A stretch of 64,000 bases of DNA, from the NCBI RefSeq assembly GCF_015476235.1, contig NZ_CP064338.1, forward strand, positions 2,728,001-2,792,000, given 5' to 3'. Shown here piece by piece: positions 50,417 through 60,055 of this stretch. The number at the start of each line of letters is the position of its first letter. Position 1 is the first letter of the stretch. The stretch comes from Caldimonas thermodepolymerans. Its GTDB lineage: Bacteria > Pseudomonadota > Gammaproteobacteria > Burkholderiales > Burkholderiaceae_C. The notes under the pieces were generated by a model. That model searched no databases and had not been told where the DNA came from. It saw only the letters and a list, made by a program, of their open reading frames with translations. The position numbers were made by a program, and so were the translations under genes.

Positions 50417-53386
50417 TTACGCTGCCTTCTCGATCTGGCAGACCGTGGTCTTGGTCTCCTGCATCATCGTCACGCTGTCGTAGCCGTAGGTGGTCGCGGT
50501 GTTGACCGCTTCACCCCGCACCACCGGCGCAGCGCCCTCGGGGTAGTACTGCAGCATGTCGGCGCCCTGCCAGCGGCCGGAGAAGTGGAACGGCAGGAAC
50601 ACCGTGTTGCGGTCCACGCGCTCGGTGACCAGCGCCTTCACGCGCAGGCGGGCACCGGTGGGCGTCATCACCCACACCGCATCGCCGTTGCGGATGCCGC
50701 GGTCGTTGGCCGCCACCGGGTTGATCTCGACGAACATCTCCTGCTGCAGCTCCGCGAGCCACGGGTTGGAGCGGGTCTCCTCGCCGCCGCCCTCGTACTC
50801 GACCAGGCGGCCGGAGGTCATGATCAGCGGGAAGCGCTGGCCGATGTCCTTGTTCTGCTGCTGCACGGTCTTGTACAGCGTGGGCAGACGCCAGAAGGCC
50901 ATCTTGTCGTCGTGCGTCGGGTACTTCTCGACCAGGTCCGGGCGGGTCGAATAGATCGGCTCGCGGTGCTGCGGGATCGGGTCGGGGAAGTTCCACACCA
51001 CGGCACGCGCCTTCGCGTTGCCGAACGGATGGCAGCCGTGGTTCTTCATCACGACGCGGATGATGCCGCCGGAGGGGTCGGTCTTCCAGTTCTTGCCCTC
51101 GGCGGCCTGCTTCTCTTCCTCGGTCAGCTCGTCCCACCAGCCGAGCTTCTTCAGCAGCACGTGGTCGAACTCGGGATAGCCGGTCGTGATGTCGGCGCCC
51201 TTGGAATGCGAGCCGTCGGCCGCCAGCAGCGACACGCCGTTGCGCTCGACGCCGAAGTTGGCGCGGAAGTTGCCGCCGCCCTCCATCACGTGGCGCGAGG
51301 TGTCGTACAGGTTGGGCGAGCCCGGGTGCTTGAGCTCCGGCGTGCCGTAGCAGGGCCACGGCAGGCCGAAGTAGTCGCCGTCCAGCACGTAGCCGGTTTC
51401 CTTGTCGACCCCGCCCTTGGCGCGCAGCGTCTTGACGTCGAAGACGTGCATGTTGCGCATGTGCGCCTTCAGGCGTTCGGGGCTCTGGCCGGTGTAGCCG
51501 ATGGTCCACACGCAGCGGTTGATCTCGCGCAGGATGGACTCGGGCTCCGGCTCGAGCATGCCGCCCTTGCCCTCGACCATCTTGTAGTTCTTGACCAGCT
51601 CCTTGCCGAAGCCCAGCTTCTCGGCCAGCTGGTACATGATCATGTGGTCGGTGCGCGACTCCCACAGCGGCTCGATGACCTTTTCGCGCCACTGGATCGA
51701 GCGGTTCGACGCCGTGCACGAGCCGGAGGTCTCGAACTGCGTCGTCGCGGGCAGCAGGTAGACCGCGCGGTTGGGGTTCTGGTCCTCGGGCTTGCCGGGC
51801 ATCGCCGCCATCGCCGCCGTCGCCGACGGGAACGGATCGATCACGACCAGCAGGTCGAGCTTGTCCATCGCGCGCTTCATGTCCAGGCCGCGCGTCTGCG
51901 AGTTCGGCGCATGGCCCCAGAAGAACAGCGCACGCAGGTTGGATTCCTGGTCGATCAGCTCGTTCTTCTCCAGCACGCCGTCCACCCAGCGGGAGACGGT
52001 CATGCCGGACTTGGTCATCATGCCGGGGGCATAACGGCTCTTGAGCCAGTCGAAATCCACGCCCCAGGCGGCGGCGAAGTGCTTGAACGAACCTTCGGCC
52101 AGGCCGTAGTAGCCGGGCAGCGAGTCGGGGTTCGGGCCGACGTCGGTCGCGCCCTGCACGTTGTCATGGCCGCGGAAGATGTTCGCGCCGCCGCCGGACA
52201 CGCCGATGTTGCCCAGCGCCAGCTGCAGGATGCACGAGGCGCGCACCATCGCGTTGCCGATCGAGTGCTGGGTCTGGCCCATGCACCAGACGATGGTGCT
52301 CGGACGGTTCTTGGCCATGATCTCGGCCACCTTGTAGCAGGTGGCCTCGTCGACGCCGCAGACCTCCTGGACCTTGTCCGGCGTCCACTTGGCCAGCACC
52401 TCCTCGCGCACCTCGTCCATGCCGTAGACGCGGTCGGCGATGTACTTCTTGTCTTCCCAGCCGTTCTTGAAGATGTGGTACAGCACCCCGAACAGGAACG
52501 GGATGTCGGTGCCCGAGCGGATCCGCACGTACTCGTCGGCCTTGGCCGCGGTGCGGGTGAAGCGCGGGTCGACCACGATCACCTTGCAGCCGGTCTCCTT
52601 CGCATGCAGCAGGTGCAGCATCGACACCGGGTGCGCCTCGGCGGCGTTCGAGCCGATGTACAGCGCCGCCTTGGCGTTCTGCATGTCGTTGTAGGAGTTG
52701 GTCATCGCGCCGTAGCCCCACGTGTTCGCGACGCCGGCGACCGTGGTGGAGTGGCAGATGCGCGCCTGGTGGTCACAGTTGTTGGTGCCCCAGAACGACA
52801 TCCACTTGCGCAGCAGGTAGGCCTGCTCGTTGCTGTGCTTGGACGAGCCGACCACGAACAGCGCGTCGGGACCGCTCTGCTCGCGGATCTCGAGCAGGCG
52901 CTTGGAGATCTCGTCGAGGGCCTGGTCCCACGAGATGCGCTGGTACTTGCCGTTGACCAGCTTCATCGGGTACTTCAGGCGGTATTCGCCGTGGCCGTGC
53001 TCGCGCACTGCCGCGCCCTTGGCGCAGTGGGCGCCGAGGTTGATCGGCGAGTCGAACACCGGTTCCTGGCGCACCCACACGCCGTTCTCGACGACGGCGT
53101 CGATCGCGCAGCCGACCGAGCAGTGACCGCAGACGGTGCGCTTGACCTCGACCTTGGTGGCCCCGCCTTCAGCGGCCTTCGGCGCATCGGCCGCACGGGC
53201 CTTGCGCACCAGGGTGAGCTGGGAGGCGGCGATGCCGGCCCCGACGCCGATGCCCGAACGGCGCAGGAAGGCCCGGCGATCCATGGTCGGGATGCTGCGG
53301 TTCAGCCCCCGGACAAGGCTCGAGACGAGCGTGGAAGAAGCACCGGCGGCTGGGGCCGACCCGGTCGATTTGCGAGTGAGCAGCAT
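50417..53386 (-). CDS. fdnG: Formate dehydrogenase alpha (catalytic) subunit, Cys form
   Basis: 989 aa molybdenum/tungsten bis-MGD enzyme oxidising formate to CO2 in the periplasm. A Tat signal (MDRRAFLRRSGIGVG) starts at residue 35 after an unusual N-terminal extension; AGGAG supports the first ATG. The [4Fe-4S] site is Cys86, 89, 93 and 121. The residue equivalent to the catalytic Sec of E. coli FDH-N is Cys211 in ARICHSTTV, and there is no in-frame TGA, so no selenium is needed. First gene after the short Tat-target gene. Tungstate import by the tup operon may supply its metal. Confidence 0.94.
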   Translation of the reverse strand: MLLTRKSTGSAPAAGASSTLVSSLVRGLNRSIPTMDRRAFLRRSGIGVGAGIAASQLTLVRKARAADAPKAAEGGATKVEVKRTVCGHCSVGCAIDAVVENGVWVRQEPVFDSPINLGAHCAKGAAVREHGHGEYRLKYPMKLVNGKYQRISWDQALDEISKRLLEIREQSGPDALFVVGSSKHSNEQAYLLRKWMSFWGTNNCDHQARICHSTTVAGVANTWGYGAMTNSYNDMQNAKAALYIGSNAAEAHPVSMLHLLHAKETGCKVIVVDPRFTRTAAKADEYVRIRSGTDIPFLFGVLYHIFKNGWEDKKYIADRVYGMDEVREEVLAKWTPDKVQEVCGVDEATCYKVAEIMAKNRPSTIVWCMGQTQHSIGNAMVRASCILQLALGNIGVSGGGANIFRGHDNVQGATDVGPNPDSLPGYYGLAEGSFKHFAAAWGVDFDWLKSRYAPGMMTKSGMTVSRWVDGVLEKNELIDQESNLRALFFWGHAPNSQTRGLDMKRAMDKLDLLVVIDPFPSATAAMAAMPGKPEDQNPNRAVYLLPATTQFETSGSCTASNRSIQWREKVIEPLWESRTDHMIMYQLAEKLGFGKELVKNYKMVEGKGGMLEPEPESILREINRCVWTIGYTGQSPERLKAHMRNMHVFDVKTLRAKGGVDKETGYVLDGDYFGLPWPCYGTPELKHPGSPNLYDTSRHVMEGGGNFRANFGVERNGVSLLAADGSHSKGADITTGYPEFDHVLLKKLGWWDELTEEEKQAAEGKNWKTDPSGGIIRVVMKNHGCHPFGNAKARAVVWNFPDPIPQHREPIYSTRPDLVEKYPTHDDKMAFWRLPTLYKTVQQQNKDIGQRFPLIMTSGRLVEYEGGGEETRSNPWLAELQQEMFVEINPVAANDRGIRNGDAVWVMTPTGARLRVKALVTERVDRNTVFLPFHFSGRWQGADMLQYYPEGAAPVVRGEAVNTATTYGYDSVTMMQETKTTVCQIEKAA

Positions 53387-53437
53387 GGTGGCTCCTGGCG
53401 ACAGCTGGGAGAGGAGACGGCGCGATGCGCCCCCCGG

Positions 53438-53644
53438 TCAGACGCGAGCGGTCTGGTAATAACGTTGCACGTGCTCGGTGAGCTGGTAGCCCTTGCGCTG
53501 GCCTTCCTGCGGCGACGGCTGGGGCTCCACCTGGGCCGGTTCCGGCGTGGAAGGCACGAGGCTTGCAACCGCGACGGCAGCGGTGGCCGCGCCGGCGCTG
53601 GCGAACAGGCGTCGTCGTGTGATCGATGCTTCTGGTTGGCTCAT
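53438..53644 (-). CDS. Formate dehydrogenase region Tat-target protein
   Basis: 68 aa protein starting with a twin-arginine signal (ASITRRRLFASAGAATAAVA), then a Pro/Gln-rich linker and a short conserved tail (KGYQLTEHVQRYYQTARV). This corresponds to the small 'formate dehydrogenase region TAT target' family found upstream of FDH alpha genes. AGGAAG precedes the ATG. It is the first gene of the operon, 51 bases before fdnG. Its role may be as a chaperone-like or escort subunit, but it is unproven. Confidence 0.85.
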   Translation of the reverse strand: MSQPEASITRRRLFASAGAATAAVAVASLVPSTPEPAQVEPQPSPQEGQRKGYQLTEHVQRYYQTARV

Positions 53645-53893
53645 GGTCGCTTCCTGGCTTCCTTAAACGGTGGCTTGTGCCTCGCATGCACACGAGGCGC
53701 AAGCCGATCCTATCGGCGCGGCGCATCGTTTGCACGCCCGGCTTTCCCGGATCGCCGCAGGTACGTTTGCTGCGCCGCAACAAGGCACGCCCGAGGTGCA
53801 CGACGGCGGACATGCAAGCGCGATCCATGCCAGTGCACACGAGATGCGCACACCCTTGATTTCCGGCAACTCCCGCATGGCGCCCCGGCCGGA

Positions 53894-53932
53894 TGCGACA
53901 ACTTGTCGCACCCGGTGCGACAATCTGTCATG
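53894..53932. promoter_or_regulatory. Tandem TGCGACA palindromes, likely a regulator binding region
   Basis: A perfect 17-bp palindrome (TGCGACAA-C-TTGTCGCA, 53894-53910) is followed exactly 22 bases later by a weaker copy (TGCGACA-N3-TGTCATG, 53916-53932). The spacing is two helical turns, as expected for two dimers binding side by side. It lies about 250 bases upstream of the formate dehydrogenase operon and 80 bases upstream of the Hsp20 heat-shock promoter. The regulator is unknown. Confidence 0.6.
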
Positions 53933-54011
53933 CTGCGACGCAGCAGCCGTGCCTATGCAAACTGTTGCATACCCGACTCACCTGCTTGGCTTTTGCAGTG
54001 CCTGCGACCCT

Positions 54012-54039
54012 CTTGAAAGCCCCTGCCCGGCGCCCATTT
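54012..54039 (+). promoter_or_regulatory. Sigma-32 (RpoH) heat-shock promoter
   Basis: A -35 CTTGAAA (54012-54018) and a -10 CCCATTT (54033-54039) are separated by 14 bases, an excellent match to the RpoH consensus (CTTGAAA-N11-16-CCCCATNT). The first Hsp20 gene starts about 70 bases downstream. Confidence 0.85.
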
Positions 54040-54108
54040 CGGCTTCAGGGACGACACGCCGGTGCCGGTTGGCAAGGCGCCGGCCCGCCAGGACAAGGAG
54101 CCATTCCC

Positions 54109-54564
54109 ATGCATGCGACTTCGTTCTTCAGCTTCCCGGATGCCCTGTCGGCCGAGTTCGAGCGGCTGCGCCGGGAAATGGACAGCCTGTTCCAGGCCAC
54201 CGGCTTCGCGCCCAGCATCCGCTCTGGCGCTCCGGGGGCGTTCCCCGCGCTGAACATCGGCACCACGCCGACCAGCGTGGAAGTCCACGCCTACGCGCCC
54301 GGAATCGATCCGTCGAAGATCGAGCTGACGCTGGACCGCGGCGTGCTGACGATCGCCGGCGAGCGCGCCCCGGACGTGCCGGACGGCGACGCCAGGACCA
54401 CCGTCTACAGCCGCGAGCGCTTCAGCGGCCGGTTCCGGCGTGCGGTCAGCCTGCCCCAGGACATCGATCCCTCGCAGGTAGCGGCCACCTACCGCGACGG
54501 CGTGCTGCGCGTGAGCATCGCGCGCAAGGGCCCGGCGCAACCGCGCCGCATCACCGTGCAATGA
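54109..54564 (+). CDS. Hsp20/alpha-crystallin small heat-shock protein
   Basis: 151 aa ATP-independent holdase. N-terminal arm: SAEFERLRREMDSLF. The alpha-crystallin domain spans about residues 45-140 (VEVHAYAPGIDPSKIELTL, VLTIAGERAPD, GRFRRAVSLPQDIDPSQVAA) with the A-x-x-x-G-V-L motif as YRDGVLRVSI. An AAGGAG lies ten bases before the ATG. It is controlled by the sigma-32 promoter upstream and followed after 24 bases by a second Hsp20 gene. Hetero-oligomers of the two are possible. Confidence 0.93.
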   Translation: MHATSFFSFPDALSAEFERLRREMDSLFQATGFAPSIRSGAPGAFPALNIGTTPTSVEVHAYAPGIDPSKIELTLDRGVLTIAGERAPDVPDGDARTTVYSRERFSGRFRRAVSLPQDIDPSQVAATYRDGVLRVSIARKGPAQPRRITVQ

Positions 54565-54588
54565 GCCGTACCTGAAAGGAGCAACGCC

Positions 54589-54960
54589 ATGAGCGATCGT
54601 CAACCGGTCCTGCGCCATCCCGAGGAAACGCGCGCCGCCGTGCCGCGCGTGGACGTGCTCGAGGACGAGGCCGGCATCACGCTGCTGGCCGACCTGCCGG
54701 GCGTGTCCAGGGAACAGCTGGAACTGCGGGTCGAGGGCGACACCCTGCACATCGAAGGCAAGGTGGCGACCGACGGGCCCGAGGGCCTGGAGCCGCTGTA
54801 CGCCGAGCTGCGCCTGCCGGCCTACCGGCGCTCGTTCACGCTCAGCCGCGAGCTGGACACCGAGCGCATCGAGGCCAGCCTGAACCACGGCGTGCTGCGG
54901 CTGCGCATCCCCAAGCAGGCGCACGCCCAGCCGCGCCGCATCGCCGTGCAGGTCGCCTGA
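54589..54960 (+). CDS. Second Hsp20 family protein
   Basis: 123 aa small heat-shock protein, class with a very short N-terminal arm. The alpha-crystallin domain is clear (DEAGITLLADLPGVSREQLE, VEGDTLHIEGKV, YRRSFTLSRELDTERIEASL, NHGVLRLRIPK). AAAGGAG precedes the ATG. Same operon as the previous gene. Its sequence differs clearly from its neighbour's, so the pair is an old duplication. Confidence 0.92.
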   Translation: MSDRQPVLRHPEETRAAVPRVDVLEDEAGITLLADLPGVSREQLELRVEGDTLHIEGKVATDGPEGLEPLYAELRLPAYRRSFTLSRELDTERIEASLNHGVLRLRIPKQAHAQPRRIAVQVA

Positions 54961-55058
54961 AAGCCAGAGTCCTCGGGAAGGCCGCGTCTCGGGCTACCAT
55001 CACGGTGTGAACCCTGCCGGGCCGCGGTGTCGCGCCCGGCAGCCCCAGCGATTCCGCC

Positions 55059-56444
<1,386 letters not shown>

Positions 56445-56459
56445 GCGCGGGACCGGCGC

Positions 56460-58436
56460 GTGAAGTTCGAACGCCTGTCGATCCGCGCCAAGCTGCTGTG
56501 GATGGTGCTGCTGCCGCTGGTGGTGGTGCTGCCGTTGCTGGGCGTGATCCTGCTGGGGTGGAGCAACACCGCGATCGACCGCCTGCTGGTGACCAAGGTG
56601 CGCAGCGACCTGGCCGTGGCGCGCGGCTACTTCGACCGCGTGCTGGACGAGGTCAGCACCGGCACCGACATCGCGGCGCAATCGCACCCGCTGCATCTCG
56701 CGCTCGCCCAGGGCCGCCCCGAGGCGATGCAGGACCTGCTGGAGCGTTTCCGGCAGCGCGCCGGGCTGGATTTCCTGAATGTCTATGACGCCTCCGGCCG
56801 GCTGGTCGCGGCCAGCTGGGGCCTGCCCGAGCAGCCCCGCCTGGCGCTGGACCGCGTGCCGCTGAGCGATGCCCGCCCGGCGGCCAGCGTCGAACTGCTG
56901 CAGCCCGAGGAAGTGGCCGGCATCGCCCCGCCCCTGGTGGGACGCCTGGGCATCCCGCTGGTGCCGACCGAAGGCGCGGCCCCGACCGACCGCCAGGTCG
57001 AACACCGCGCCCTGGTGGTGCTGGCCACGGCGCCGGTGCTCGACGCGGACGGGCGGCTGCTCGCGCAGGTGCGCGGCGGCGTGCTGCTCAACCGCAACCT
57101 CGCGTTCATCGACCACATCAACGAGATCGTCTACCCGGAAGGCTCGCTGCCGTTCGGCAGCCAGGGCACGGCGACGCTGTTCCTCGAGGACGTGCGCATC
57201 ACCACCAACGTGCGCCTGTTCGGCAACGAGCGCGCGATCGGCACGCGCGTCTCGCAGGCGGTGCGCGACGCGGTGCTGGGGCGCGGCAGCACCTGGCTGG
57301 ACCGCGCCTTCGTCGTCAACGACTGGTACGTCTCGGGCTACGAGCCGCTGCAGGACCGCCAGGGCCGCCGCGTCGGCATGCTCTACGTCGGCTTCCTCGA
57401 GCGGCCGTTCACGCTGGTGAAGTACGCGGTGCTGGCCGGCATCGGCATCGTGTTCTTCGGCGTGATGATCGGTGCCGCCTGGGTGTCGCTGCGACTGGCA
57501 CGCGGCATCTTCCAGCCGCTGGAGCAGATGGCGCGCACGATGCGCGAGGTCGAAGGCGGCAACGCGCAGGCGCGGGTCGGCGAAGTGGCCTCGCAGGACG
57601 AGATCGGGCAGCTGGCCGGCCACCTGGACCACCTGCTCGTTGCGGTGGACGAGAAGACCCGCGCGCTACAGCGCTGGGGCGAGGAGCTGGACCGCAAGGT
57701 GGCCGAGCGCACGCGCGACCTCGAGCGCGCGCAGCAGCAGCTGGTGCGCAGCGAGAAGCTGGCCGCGATCGGCCAGCTGACTGCCAGCGTCGCGCACGAG
57801 GTCAACAACCCGATCGCCGTGATCCAGGGCAACCTGGACCTGGTGCGCGAGCTGCTGGGCCCCGACGCCAAGCGCGTGGCCGCCGAGCTCAAGCTGATGG
57901 ACGAGCAGATCGAACGCATGCGGCTGATCGTCACGCAGCTGCTGCAGTTCGCGCGGCCGACGGAGTACGCGGGCTACGTGGAGTCGGTCGACGTGCACCA
58001 GGCGCTGGAAGCCAGCCTGGTGCTGGTCGGGCACATGCTGTCCAAGACCCGCATCGAGGTCGAGCGCGACTTCCGCGCCACCCGGACGGTGGGCATCAAC
58101 CGCCAGGAGCTGCAGCAGGTGCTGATCAACCTGATCGTCAACGCGGTGCAGGCCATGCCCGGCGGCGGCGTGCTGCGGCTGGCCACGCGCGACTGGGAGG
58201 ACCTGGGCGTGGTGGTCCAGGTCGCCGACACCGGCCCGGGGCTGAGCGAGGAACTGCTGGCCGAGCTGTTCCAGCCGTTCGTCACGCGCAAGAAGGACGG
58301 CACCGGCCTGGGCCTGTGGATCAGCCGCTCGATCGTCGAGCGCTACGGCGGCGACCTGCGCGGCGAGAACCGGCCGGAAGGTGGCGCCGTGTTCTCGCTG
58401 CGCGTGCGCGGCGAACCGGTGGAGGCCGCCGGCTGA
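56460..58436 (+). CDS. Sensor histidine kinase, partner of the NtrC-type regulator
   Basis: 658 aa membrane kinase from a GTG start. Two transmembrane helices (about residues 12-36 and 322-345) enclose a large Cache-type sensor domain (about 285 residues). A HAMP segment (LRLARGIFQPLEQMARTMRE), a coiled coil and the His-kinase core follow: H-box TASVAHEVNNPIAVIQGNLD, N-box NLIVNAVQAMP, G-box ADTGPGLSEELL and GTGLGLWISRSIVERYGG. It transfers phosphate to the regulator just upstream. The signal is unknown; the large Cache domain suggests a small organic acid or similar. Confidence 0.92.
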   Translation: MKFERLSIRAKLLWMVLLPLVVVLPLLGVILLGWSNTAIDRLLVTKVRSDLAVARGYFDRVLDEVSTGTDIAAQSHPLHLALAQGRPEAMQDLLERFRQRAGLDFLNVYDASGRLVAASWGLPEQPRLALDRVPLSDARPAASVELLQPEEVAGIAPPLVGRLGIPLVPTEGAAPTDRQVEHRALVVLATAPVLDADGRLLAQVRGGVLLNRNLAFIDHINEIVYPEGSLPFGSQGTATLFLEDVRITTNVRLFGNERAIGTRVSQAVRDAVLGRGSTWLDRAFVVNDWYVSGYEPLQDRQGRRVGMLYVGFLERPFTLVKYAVLAGIGIVFFGVMIGAAWVSLRLARGIFQPLEQMARTMREVEGGNAQARVGEVASQDEIGQLAGHLDHLLVAVDEKTRALQRWGEELDRKVAERTRDLERAQQQLVRSEKLAAIGQLTASVAHEVNNPIAVIQGNLDLVRELLGPDAKRVAAELKLMDEQIERMRLIVTQLLQFARPTEYAGYVESVDVHQALEASLVLVGHMLSKTRIEVERDFRATRTVGINRQELQQVLINLIVNAVQAMPGGGVLRLATRDWEDLGVVVQVADTGPGLSEELLAELFQPFVTRKKDGTGLGLWISRSIVERYGGDLRGENRPEGGAVFSLRVRGEPVEAAG

Positions 58437-58457
58437 CGCGCCGGCGGCCGCACGCAC

Positions 58458-59987
58458 TCAGGAAACGAACAGTGCGCGGTGCTGCTCGCGCAGCAGGTTC
58501 TTCTGCACCTTGCCCATCGCGTTGCGCGGCAGCTCGGGCTCGAAGAAGATGCGCTTGGGCACCTTGTAGTTGGCGATCTGCTGCTTCAGCCGCGCGATCA
58601 TCTCGGCCTCGTCGAGCTGGGCGCCAGGCCGCGGCACCACGATCGCGATGACGCCTTCGCCGAAGTCGGCATGGGGCACGCCCACGACCGCCGATTCGGC
58701 CACGCCGGGCATCTCGTTGAGGTGCCCCTCGATCTCGGCCGGATAGACGTTGTAGCCGCCGCTGATGATCAGGTCCTTGCTGCGGCCGACGATGGTGAGG
58801 TAGCCGCGCTCGTCGAAGCGGCCCACGTCGCCGGTCCTGAACCAGCCGTCCGCGGTGAACTCCTCGGCGGTCTTCTCGGGCATGCGCCAGTAACCCTTGA
58901 ACACGTTGGGCCCGCGCACCTGCACGTGGCCGATCTCGCCGACCGGGCAGGGCTGCCCCGCATCGTCGACCACGCGCACGCCCACGCCCGGCAGCGGCTT
59001 GCCGACCGTACCACCGATGCGCTCGCCGTCGGCCGCACGGCAGGGGTTGGAGGTGAGCATCACCGTCTCGCTCATGCCGTAGCGCTCGAGGATGGTGTGG
59101 CCGGTGCGCGCCTGCCATTCGCGGAAGGTCTCGATCAGCAGCGGCGCCGAACCCGAGATGAACAGCCGCATGCGCGCACACGCCTCGCGGGTCAGCCCCG
59201 GCTCGGCGAGCAGCCGCACGTACAGCGTCGGCACGCCCATGAACACCGTGGCGCGCGGCAGGCGCTCGATCACCGCACGCGGCTCGAACTTCGACAGCCA
59301 CAGCATCTTGCTGCCGTTGAGCAGCGCGCCGTGCGAGGCGACGAACAGCCCGTGCACGTGGAAGATCGGCAGCGCGTGGATCAGCACGTCGCCGGGCTGC
59401 CAGTCCCAGTAGTCCTTCAGCGTCAGCGCGTTGCTCAGCAGGTTGCCGTGCGTGAGCATCGCCCCCTTGCTGCGGCCGGTGGTGCCGGAGGTGTAGAGGA
59501 TGGCGGCCAGGTCGTCGGCGCGACGCCGTGCCGGCGCGTGGCGGTCGCCCTGGCGCGCGGCCTGCTCGAGCAGCGTGCCGGTACGGTCGGCATCCAGCGT
59601 GTAGACGTGCGCGACGCCCGCGGCGTCGGCCAGCTCACGCACCCAAGGCAGGTTGCGGCTCGCGCACACCACCACCCCGGGCTGCGCATCGTTGAGGAAA
59701 TACTCCAGCTCGGCCCGCTGGTAGGCCGTGTTCAGCGGCAGGTAGACCAGCCCGGCGCGCAGCGTGGCGAGATACAGCATCAGCGCTTCGACCGACTTGT
59801 CGGTGTGCGCTGCCACGCGGCTGCCGGCCGGCAGCTGCAGCGACTCGAGCAGGTTCGCCAGCATCGCGGTGGCACGCTCGAGGTCGTTCCACGTGTAGCC
59901 GAGCCCGTCTTCGGTCTCGATGGCGATGCCGTCCGGCCGCGCGAGGAAGGCCGTCTGCAGGGCACAGAAAAGGTTCTCGTTCTTCAT
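58458..59987 (-). CDS. matB: Malonyl-CoA synthetase (acyl-adenylate ligase)
   Basis: 509 aa ANL-superfamily enzyme activating malonate to malonyl-CoA. Motifs: AILYTSGTTGRSKGAMLTHG (ATP loop), the LPIFHVHGLFVASHGALL block found in malonyl-CoA synthetases, ERYGMSETVM, GWFRTGDVG, and the catalytic Lys in PRNAMGKVQKNLL. The ATG at 59987 is preceded by GGAGA. It belongs to a same-strand cluster with a GntR regulator, malonyl-CoA decarboxylase and a Bug binding protein, which strongly supports malonate as substrate. Confidence 0.9.
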   Translation of the reverse strand: MKNENLFCALQTAFLARPDGIAIETEDGLGYTWNDLERATAMLANLLESLQLPAGSRVAAHTDKSVEALMLYLATLRAGLVYLPLNTAYQRAELEYFLNDAQPGVVVCASRNLPWVRELADAAGVAHVYTLDADRTGTLLEQAARQGDRHAPARRRADDLAAILYTSGTTGRSKGAMLTHGNLLSNALTLKDYWDWQPGDVLIHALPIFHVHGLFVASHGALLNGSKMLWLSKFEPRAVIERLPRATVFMGVPTLYVRLLAEPGLTREACARMRLFISGSAPLLIETFREWQARTGHTILERYGMSETVMLTSNPCRAADGERIGGTVGKPLPGVGVRVVDDAGQPCPVGEIGHVQVRGPNVFKGYWRMPEKTAEEFTADGWFRTGDVGRFDERGYLTIVGRSKDLIISGGYNVYPAEIEGHLNEMPGVAESAVVGVPHADFGEGVIAIVVPRPGAQLDEAEMIARLKQQIANYKVPKRIFFEPELPRNAMGKVQKNLLREQHRALFVS

Positions 59988-60055
59988 CGTGTGAGGTCTC
60001 CGGTCGCGGGCGAGCGCGCCGCCCGCGTCCCCGACGCCCCGGCGGTGCCGGTACT

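Larger units (their letters stand above)
53645..54108. other. 464-bp divergent regulatory gap between formate dehydrogenase and Hsp20 operons
   Basis: No gene with a family or ribosome-binding site is visible. The gap contains two spaced palindrome-like sites (53894-53932) and a sigma-32 type promoter (54012-54039). Between 53645 and 53890 I see nothing beyond ordinary sequence. Confidence 0.6.

Noticed and set aside
52735-52765. Possible selenocysteine site in formate dehydrogenase
   Set aside because: The codon at the catalytic position reads as Cys and no in-frame TGA or hairpin following it is present.
50216-54016. A very long open frame on the plus strand opposite the formate dehydrogenase genes
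   Set aside because: It is antisense to well-supported genes, has no family, and such frames are common opposite GC-rich coding sequence. Similar antisense frames at 14799-16931 and 26674-30153 were rejected for the same reason.
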